Source of the DNA: Isoetes taiwanensis
Lineage: Eukaryota; Streptophyta; Lycopodiopsida; Isoetales; Isoetaceae
DNA length: 64,000 nucleotides
Assembly (NCBI GenBank): GCA_021234155.1
Contig: JAJEKV010000097.1
Span: 1,240,001-1,304,000 of the forward strand
Direction of reading: 5' to 3'
Made by a program: the position numbers and the translations under genes
Shown here: in pieces, positions 56,815 through 64,000 of the stretch
Layout: each line of letters begins with the position of its first letter
Numbering within the stretch: position 1 is the stretch's first letter
The notes under the pieces: model-generated
Database searches by the model: none
The model's input: the letters and a program-made list of their open reading frames with translations, nothing else
Told to the model about the DNA's origin: nothing

Positions 56815-59050
56815 TTCTAATCCTTCTAACTTTGCTCGTTTAAAGGTTAAAATTGCTAGGACTACTCAATGTATCAATTCGAGTAGATGGTTTGAAAATA
56901 TACAGGAGTTGAGCCCACACTATTGCCTTGCATTTTGTGCCCCTATAGGTCAGGCATTCATTACTGCTGGCACCCAAATGTTTCAGAAAGAAGTTAATGA
57001 AATTATTGTTGACGCAAGAATTATTGTTCGTTAATGAAATTACTATTGCTGCTCAATGTTTTTGCCAATTCCGAGATTGGAATATAGTTCGTAATGATTG
57101 CAAATAAATGTGCAATTATATGCACTCTGGGTAGGGTGCAAATAGGCCTTAGAGATATATTAAAAACTAGTGTTGGCTAGAAAGCAAGATTGGAATTCAT
57201 TATTTTTGTTTGTGTGAAATGGTATTTTATTGTATTTTATGCATGATGATGACGCAAGGATGATTTTTCACATATTTTGATTTCTGACGTCTATTTAGAT
57301 TTCTCTCAAAAAACACGTGGCATCAAAACATTGATTTAGATCGTGACCCAGAAAAACATAAATGCTACATCTTCCATGGGATCATTTATCTTGATATCTC
57401 TTGTTGAGACTATACTTTTTAAGTACTCAATAAAGTAGAAGAGCTTCTATATCAATGCAAAGAAGCTCATCTGCATTTATGATCCAAAGCTCAAAAAATG
57501 GCATACAGACAACACTTCAAAATTGTTGGAAATGGCATCTAGAAAATTGTTGGAAATGGTATCTATTGAAATCGCATTTAAGTGATGACGTGGCATGAGA
57601 AAAGATAAAGTCGTAAAAGCATTTTTTTTTTTTTGCAACGGGCTGGCCGGATTTGTTTTTAGCTTGGTTGCAAAAGTTTGAAAGGGGATTTAGCTTGGTT
57701 GCAAAAGTTCGAAAGAGGATTGCGAAGTTATGAAATTGCTGTAGAAAGCAGCGTGGTTTTGCCATTGAGGATCTCAGCAAAGCCATAGTCGATTTGGATT
57801 GAACCTGAAGGCCATTGCTATGTGCTGAGAATAAATAGGGAGAAGTGAGTTGGAGTGGAGATTTCGTGATTTTTCTCTTGGGTTCAAAGACCAAACTCAA
57901 TCTTTTTTGTTTTTCAACAAAAATGAGATCCTAAATGAGACCAAACTGTTGAACAAATGCACCCCGAAAATATGCATATTCACTGATGATGGCTCCCAGA
58001 GAAGAAAACAATTGGGCAGAGTTCTGATATTTAATATCGTTGCACCCAAAAAAACTTGAAGAGAGCAATACGACAGACAGGTATGGAGGGAAGAAAGCGA
58101 GATAAAGAATTATACCTGGTGCAAAAAAAAAAAATTGGAAAAAAAGAAGCTCGCTTTTTCAACAACACAGACAGCTGGTGTGGACCAAATAGAAATATTA
58201 ACTTGCCCTTTCTTCCAGAAGAAAAAGCCATGCTTTGAAACTGGAGCTCCTCTGTTCGAAACATAAACAAAAGATTTATGTAACAATCAAGCTCTGGATG
58301 TAAAATGTACTGGCCAACTCTTAATTTAGTTGCAACCGAGCAGCATTCTTGCAATTCGTGGGTTTCTGAGCAGCATTCTAAATTCACCCGAAATCTAAAC
58401 TGGAATCTATAAAGAATTTTTTCAGAATGGGGTTTTAAGAATTGAGTGGGAGAGATGTCACGGAGTTGAAAGATGTGCCTAGAGATTGCATAATTGTGGG
58501 AACTGCAGTTTTTGACTGCAACCACAAAGACATGGCCTATACATGCTGCATACACCGGAGAAGCTATTTTCGCAAGCTACAATATATGAAGAAGAAAAAT
58601 CCTTATCACGGTTAATAAAGAATCAAAGGAGGGCTGGTCAGAGAGAATAGAAGTTAAAGGAAATGACGCTGCCCTTCGTGCCCAGTGCGCTGCTTCATTA
58701 GACATGCGTTCTTTTGTTATCTGGTCTTCAGCAGCTCTTCTGCTTCCACAAATGGCTGAGTTTCGGCCTTATTGATTTTGATTCCTTCCACTGCTAACAC
58801 GCCCCAGTGCAAACATTTGTACCAGTTTCGGCATAGTTCAAGCAACCGCTAGTAGTTCCAGATTCAAATGCCTCTAGAGCTAGATAGTTAAAAATCAATC
58901 TAAAATAGCGCAACTTAGCTTCTGTGGGAAATAGAGACTGGTCGGCAAACAAATAAAGGAATGCCAAACACAAAGACCAAAAGGTGCTCGGGTTAATACT
59001 GCTGCTCTAGTAAATCGTCTTTGAGAAGACCCCAATTTGGATCCCACAAC
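56815..59050. other. No recognisable gene; small duplications
   Basis: Two short tandem duplications: AAAATTGTTGGAAATGG near 57520-57560 and TTTAGCTTGGTTGCAAAAGT near 57658-57715. Frames at 57900-57517 and 58555-58031 (minus) are low-complexity or unassigned. The region may be introns or 3' part of the heat-shock-promoter gene. Confidence 0.4.
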
Positions 59051-59057
59051 TCATTAC

Positions 59058-59188
59058 CTGGACTGATGAAGAGATGGCAGGCTGCTTGGAATTGAGCCCG
59101 ATGAAGACGCTGGTCCGCCATAGCCACCGGGAGTACTGAGCTCTGGGCTTGAACCTGGAGGTTCAGCAATTAAAAAATGGAGCTCAGA
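59058..59188 (-). CDS. Exon-like coding segment, minus strand
   Basis: Acceptor GTTCAG at 59189 and donor CAG-GTAATG at 59057. Encodes ELHFLIAEPPGSSPELSTPG then YGGPASSSGSIPSSLPSLHQ, Pro/Ser/Gly-rich and probably disordered. Lies downstream of the minus-strand heat-shock promoter. Function unknown. Confidence 0.45.
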
Positions 59189-59424
59189 CTGAACGCACAA
59201 AAGAGAAGCACCAGGGCAAGTCGTGGCTCTTATTGATCCATGAATTCGCGACCTGCATCCTTCTTAGAGCGCTTAAAACCGTATAAATTCAGAAGAGCAT
59301 ATTTATCACCCACCCATGACTACAGAATCTATCATGGCAATCTTGAACACACCAGTCCAAATAATCCGATAATACATACGTGCTCAGTAATTCAAGTTGG
59401 ACAAACGAATAAACCATTACCTAC

Positions 59425-59565
59425 CTGATTTATATGCAACCTGCTTGAATCTGTAGACAGAGACCTGATGTTACCCCTAATGCCGGAGGCGCGAACCGTT
59501 GCACAGAAACTCAACCCAAGTTACCCAACCCGCCTTTAACAGTCACTTAAGCGCCACTTCCGTTC
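59425..59565 (-). other. Probable untranslated leader exon
   Basis: Follows the minus-strand TATA box by about 30 bp and ends at a GTAGGT donor (59424). Contains no ATG on the minus strand and has CT/GA-rich sequence near its start, as in plant leaders. The start coordinate is inferred from the TATA position. Confidence 0.4.
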
Positions 59566-59590
59566 TCTCTCTCTTGTGTTGTCGCTCCTC

Positions 59591-59759
59591 CCTTTTATAG
59601 CAAAATAGAGACGTCTCGAGATCATTCGAGAAGCCCCAGGCATTCCGGGTACCTTCTAGAAAGCTTCTAGAAACGGCGTCTCATCCTCCTACAAACCTTC
59701 CCCTGGCACGAACCATTAAAAAATTTAAGCTCAATTTCTATTTATGGAACATTCCAGAA
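59591..59759 (-). promoter_or_regulatory. Heat-shock-type promoter, leftward
   Basis: TATA box CTATAAAAGG on the minus strand (59600-59591). Upstream: TTCGAGAA 59625-59632, TTCTAGAA 59654-59661, TTCTAGAA 59665-59672, and a perfect three-unit heat shock element GAAcaTTCcaGAA at 59747-59759. Heat shock factor trimers bind such inverted GAA units (established knowledge). Four sites within 135 bp of a TATA box is unlikely by chance. Confidence 0.7.
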
Positions 59760-59764
59760 ACTGC

Positions 59765-60900
59765 CCCATTATAATTATATGTTAGAGATAACTGTATTTA
59801 AAGGCACCGATTTAAATGAAGTGTTTAAAATAATCCCAGCTATGTAAAACTGCCTTCTTAATGAATGACCCATAATCATTTTCTTTGCCAAGGCTTGTAT
59901 CATGAATCTATGTTTTTGTTTCTAGCATTTTCTTCAAGCCAATGTGGTTGTTTAGAACTTGGCGATATCAAACATATGGCAAAGAAATCGTAATCACGTT
60001 GCTTGCCTAGGAGTAACAATTTACTTCTTATATTCTATGATATAACAATAACCTTAGCTACAAGGCTTTTCTAAAATACTACAAACCACGGAAAGAAATG
60101 CCATTATATCCTATACGTCTTGTTTAAGGAGCCGCACCACACTTTGGAGCACATGTTCATGCAATGTGATCTGTTTGAAGAAGAGTTAAACAACACACGC
60201 AATTCAAAATCATCTACTTGTACTAAACCATTAATTGTTGCAGGTTGGCTAGTTTGAAAGGCTGATTTGCTTCAAAATGCACTCCAACTCTTTATAGTTG
60301 CATTCATTATGTTTTATGACCCTCCCTTTCACTAGCTGGAAATCTATCCATTCATACTGTATATCTTTATCATCTGCTGAATACATGTGAGCCAATGCTC
60401 CACACTTCTCGCAAATCACAAATGCTTGCTAGCTTCAGGGGATTTATTTATTTTGAATACTTCTACGGTTTTTTTATACAATACCTATACATAACCATAG
60501 AAATCTCAAGTTAGAAATATACGTTCTTACAATTGGGCCACTTTATACATCGCTGATCATATGGCCAATGCAAGAGACTCTTCACGCATATGGCTAGTCC
60601 AAAGAGAGCTCTTCACAGAGTACCAGCCCATCCCAGTATTAGAGAAAGAAAAGTGAAGATTGCCAAAAGGCCTACTTAAAATTGAAGGAGATGGATATGT
60701 AGAACTCAACAGCAATTGAATCTATTGTATATATCTGAACTGGAAGTTGAACTGGAAGTTAAAAGTTAATCTCCTTTCTGTGTCCAAATTGGATGATATC
60801 AAAATGTCAAGTAACCTTTTGGAAATGGAAAATGTGTAGTGAAAAATCTTAGGCATAGAGTAAAAGGGAAGGAGATCTTTGTCAACTTGACTTCGGCTTT
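59765..60900. other. No gene; possible LINE scrap
   Basis: At 60125-60195 the plus strand reads PHHTLEHMFMQCDLFEEEL, similar to the TLEH.F..C terminal motif of plant LINE ORF2. No other LINE sequence adjoins. The rest is unassigned. Confidence 0.4.
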
Positions 60901-60905
60901 TTAAA

Positions 60906-61676
60906 ATGTGTAGTGAAAATCTTAGGCACAGAGTAAAAGGGTCTCCAAACATTCACACAGAACACAAAGTTGTAGAAGAATCCATGGCATATTTTGTGTG
61001 CTCTATGATTGGTGAAAACACATTAAGTACCATGCCTTTACAGCATGCCTTTATAGATCAAAGGAATTTTCCAGATAGTTTTGTAAAGGCATTGAATTTT
61101 CTAAAAGGGTACACGAAGCAATAGTGTCTTGTCTTATTGCGAGAGACATAATCAAGGGCTTGTGGTACTTAACTCAGGGGCAAATGAGCATACGACCAGC
61201 ATGAAAGAAGCATTCACAATCTACCATTCTAGCAATTCAGGAAGGAAAGTAAGAATTGTTAAGGGTAAATATAATATAGCTGGCATAGGATCTGTAAGAC
61301 CACAAGGAAAGCTATACCTCAAAGCCAATCAACTCTCAGTGATGGATGGATGGAGCTAAAAAAAGGTAGCAGTTAAAAGAGCAGCCAAGCCAGTTGAAAT
61401 GCTAAACATGGATTTATGGGGATCTGCAAGTGCCAGAACCCTTGGAGGATCCAAATACTTCCTACTGATATTATAGTAGGAAGAACTGGTGTAAAAACAG
61501 TTAGGACAGATCAAGGCAAAGAATTCATTTGGAAGTTCAGTGACATCTTGCAAAAGCGTGCAATCCACCATAAAAAATCTATGGATTATGAACGGCACGG
61601 GTTTGTTGAGAGAAACAACAGGACCTTGCTGGAATGTACAAGAGCCATGATACATCACATCTAATCCAGCACACAT
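60906..61676 (+). mobile_element. Ty1/Copia pol fragment
   Basis: Protease-like VLNSGANEHTTSMKEAF with the Asp of DSG changed to Asn (61150). Then a gag-pre-integrase-like stretch to 61350, KPVEMLNMDLWGSASARTLG (61390), and integrase core KTVRTDQGKEF (61495) and GFVERNNRTLLECTRAMIHH (61600). Internal deletions and frameshifts; no LTRs found. It ends abruptly at about 61664. Confidence 0.85.
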
Positions 61677-61699
61677 ATATAAGCCTCAAAGAGGCATGA

Positions 61700-61800
61700 A
61701 CAGACACAGATGCAACCCTTAGCCAAGAGTCACGATTGTGGCTCTTGGGCTGGATCGATGAGGTGTGCATGCAGTGTCACCTGGATATGCCACCTGGATA
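61700..61800. repeat. Hairpin and short duplication beside Copia fragment
   Basis: AGCCAAGAGTCAC-GATT-GTGGCTCTTGGGCT at 61720-61752 folds with one bulge. CACCTGGATATGC is repeated at 61778 and 61790. Possibly the scar of the insertion. Confidence 0.45.
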
Positions 61801-61821
61801 TGCCATGTAGGCAATATTTCA

Positions 61822-63433
61822 TCAGTTCCAACTGGTGCAACCTTCTCGGTTTTTTGGTGTCATCTTCATACTGTTGTTAAGGCTTGTATGCTTGCCTGTT
61901 CTACTGTCAAAAGCTGCAATAACTGGGTAATTGTCTATGTAGGCAGGGTAATTATCTGTGCTAGCATCTGTTTTCAAAATGTCTGTATTGAAGTCTGCCT
62001 CAAGACCCATGACATACTGTGGAAATAATGTCCTTACAGGTAAACAAAGATAATCAGCACTGCTAGCAACATGTGATGCAGGGGAATTGGGCTCTCCATC
62101 ACTTTCTCCAGAAGCAGTGTCATCATCATTGTCTAAAACTGTTGCGGGTATATCATATGTCTCTGATGATGATTCCCTTGAAATGGAACTATTCTCACAT
62201 TCGTTGGAATTCTCAAAGCTTTCCTTTGAGTCCTCAAAAACACTAAATGTGTCAAAGTTGTCATCAAATTCTGGAGTTTCAACACTGAGATCTGGAGTCT
62301 CAAGACTATTATTATCACTAGCCAGTTCCCACTATCAATGTTTGTATATGCATGTTCTCTCTCTGCATAAAGCTTTGCCTCATTTCTAGCATTATCTTTA
62401 GACATGATCCGTACATCCATAACTTTTGAACCAACTCTTTTGAACCAACTGTGTATACAAGTGAATCAGAGCCAATGCTAGCATGCATAACTCGGCATTC
62501 TTCAATAAGCTCCTTATACCGTTCCCTGAAAAAATCAAATCAAACAATTACTTGATGTTCACCTCAATTTTTTCTAGCATGAAACAACAACCGGTTTGTT
62601 AAATCACTTGGAATCACGACAAGTAAAATTATATACAAAATAATTTAATACAATCAATTGGTAAAGATTCCTCCTTTGTTACTGATGAAAGACATTGAGC
62701 CGTTCATATGCCTATTAGTGGGTGAGAGTGGGTAATAAACAATGTAACATGTGTCAGAATGCATTTTCCCTAAGATTAAATGCTCCATTGGTGATGACAG
62801 TGCACCATTACATATCCAGATTCATTTGGTATTTGGAACTTGATTCCATTTTTTTCTTCAATACTATCTAAATGAAAAGACAAAGATGACCTGCGAGCTT
62901 CTCGAAGCCGATGCCTATATATGGATGTAGTACTTGGTGCATAGCAGCCAAGCAGGAACTCCCAAACCTCAGGTCGAATTGTGTGATCTGCTCCCTGGTA
63001 AAAATGAATAAAATCAGGAAAAGACAACAAGCATTTGGTAAACAGGACATATTCCATGTCGTGATGGAGGAGAAATTGTGCTCACTCCTGCAATAATTGC
63101 CTTCAGAACCTTCTGGAAGCCTATAACTCTTCTTGTCAAAGGCTGCCTGCCATTTATCTGGCTTTAACCGTTTTGAAGCCTACAGCAGTGATTAATCATC
63201 AGATGCCCATGACCAAACATTGAGTAACATGATAACAAGATAAGCATTCTACATGGAAAACAACCATTAGAAAGTTGCCAGACCTTAGTACTCTCAATTG
63301 ATGGTGCCACATAAGGAAGTTCTGAAGTGCAGTTCACTGCTGTAGAAGCTGCCTTTGACAGTTTCTTAGACACCATCTTATGGGGTACATGTGCCCCACA
63401 AATCCAGCGTGGCTCATCCCAATCCTTCGACAT
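61822..63433 (-). pseudogene. TBC-domain Rab-GAP gene, truncated
   Basis: Exons with good splice sites: 63433-63284 (starts MSKDWDEPRWICGAHVPHK), 63179-63086 (LKPDKWQAAFDK then, one base out of frame, IGFQKVLKAIIAG), 62994-62891 (GADHTIRPEVWEFLLGCYAP), and 62525 onward (ERYKELIEECRVMHASIGSD). This is the start of the TBC domain of plant Rab GTPase-activating proteins. A 14-bp repeat (TTGGTTCAAAAG twice, about 62425-62455) and another shift near 62325 break the frame. An acidic insert (VLDNDDDTASGESDGEPNSP) then runs to a stop at 61822. The catalytic IxxDxxR and YxQ motifs are absent; the Copia fragment lies just beyond. Confidence 0.8.
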
Positions 63434-63509
63434 AACATACTGCTTCCTTCTTTCTTAGCATTCACCATAAGCTACACCTGGTGCATATTATATTATTGTG
63501 AACTGATTC

Positions 63510-63960
63510 ACCTACTGCAGGGACATCAAGAGCACAAGCATGCTCTTTACTAAAATCCTTTGCTACAACCATATCTGAATCAATAAACACAACTGTAGAA
63601 CCTCTTGCATGACTGATGCCCAGATTTCTTGCCTTGGCAGACCCTCCATGCTCCTGCACCAACATCTTCACATGATGAAATCTGCTACTTTTGACTGCAT
63701 CAACGCTTGCCATAACATCTACTCCTATTAAATATTCAGCAGTTCCATCAGTAGATCCATCAACTACTATCAAGACCTCATACTCTTGAGCCCCAAATTG
63801 GGCATATAACCTAATTGCTCTTCCAATGCGGTCAAGCATTTTTGGAGAATAGGCAAACGGTTGTAAGTAGGGATTATAATACTCCAGAACCTAGATGCGG
63901 TATCAGAAGTCTTATGTGCACCAGCTTGGAGGATGTACTGCAAAGAAACAAAGAAAAAAC
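63510..63960 (-). pseudogene. Family 2 glycosyltransferase exon
   Basis: Acceptor TTTGCAG near 63943, then FWSIIIPTYNRLPILQKCLT, a one-base frame change near 63830, EYEVLIVVDGSTDGTAEYL, KARNLGISHARGSTVVFIDS and DMVVAKDF. This is the nucleotide-sugar-binding half of a GT-A fold family 2 enzyme, with the VDGSTDGT and the metal-binding DSD (normally DxD) motif. The sequence ends soon after (63520, possible donor CA-GTAGGT). Upstream exons lie outside the window. Substrate unknown. Confidence 0.75.
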
Positions 63961-64000
63961 TAGAAGAATTTGATATATAGTGCAATCTGTGTGAAAATGA

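Noticed and set aside
58031-58555. 174-residue minus-strand frame downstream of the heat-shock promoter
   Set aside because: Spans an A/T homopolymer region and shows no protein-like domain. It could be part of a transcript but I cannot support it as coding.
61822-62389. Plus-strand Ser-rich frame 62087-62389
   Set aside because: The minus strand over the same bases carries the acidic part of the Rab-GAP gene with better protein character and matching upstream exons.

Overview
This window looks like repeat-dominated nuclear DNA of a land plant with a large genome. The evidence is plant-style receptor-like kinase, PPR and TBC/Rab-GAP sequences, GT-AG introns, L1-type LINEs with plant-type architecture, CACTA termini and a Copia fragment. 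I cannot name the species. A seed-free lineage is possible but is only a guess. I found no intact host protein-coding gene. Almost every host-like coding stretch is a fragment or carries frameshifts.

Layout. 0-4.2 kb: little recognisable, a 337-bp direct duplication, a GA-rich repeat and an unassigned minus-strand ORF. 4.24-11.63 kb: two adjacent elements (A, 6.0 kb; B, 1.4 kb) that share the same 5' end, including a perfect hairpin, and the same 3' end. Both are strikingly T/C-rich on the plus strand. I do not recognise their class. 11.63-23.54 kb: an L1-type LINE on the minus strand (LINE-A) with an intact 842-residue ORF1, an endonuclease and a broken RT. It is interrupted by a 130-bp scrap (13.1 kb) and a 4.9-kb copy (14.6-19.45 kb) of a second LINE family (LINE-B). 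24.24-47.19 kb: a span bounded by CACTA-like inverted termini and a matching GTC 3-bp flank. It may be one 23-kb CACTA element. It contains a dead receptor-like kinase, a 5-kb LINE-B copy, coiled-coil (possibly kinesin-tail) exons in tandem modules, a PPR pseudogene, unassigned minus-strand exons, a possible transposase scrap and a 19-bp satellite in two opposite orientations. 47.2-57 kb: LINE 3' ends, LINE-B copies, short repeats and three more exon-like coiled-coil segments. 57-60 kb: a heat-shock-type promoter firing leftward with a leader exon and one coding-like exon. 60.9-61.7 kb: Copia fragment. 61.8-64 kb, minus strand: a TBC/Rab-GAP gene that loses its catalytic half near the Copia fragment, and a family 2 glycosyltransferase exon running out of the window.

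How it fits together. The window is best read as nested transposons in and around decayed host genes. LINE-B is the unifying element: six copies share a conserved 3' end with two potential RNA hairpins, and end in either TTCC or TATTC microsatellite tails. The newest-looking piece is LINE-A ORF1. The most puzzling are the A/B element pair and the large CACTA-bounded composite.
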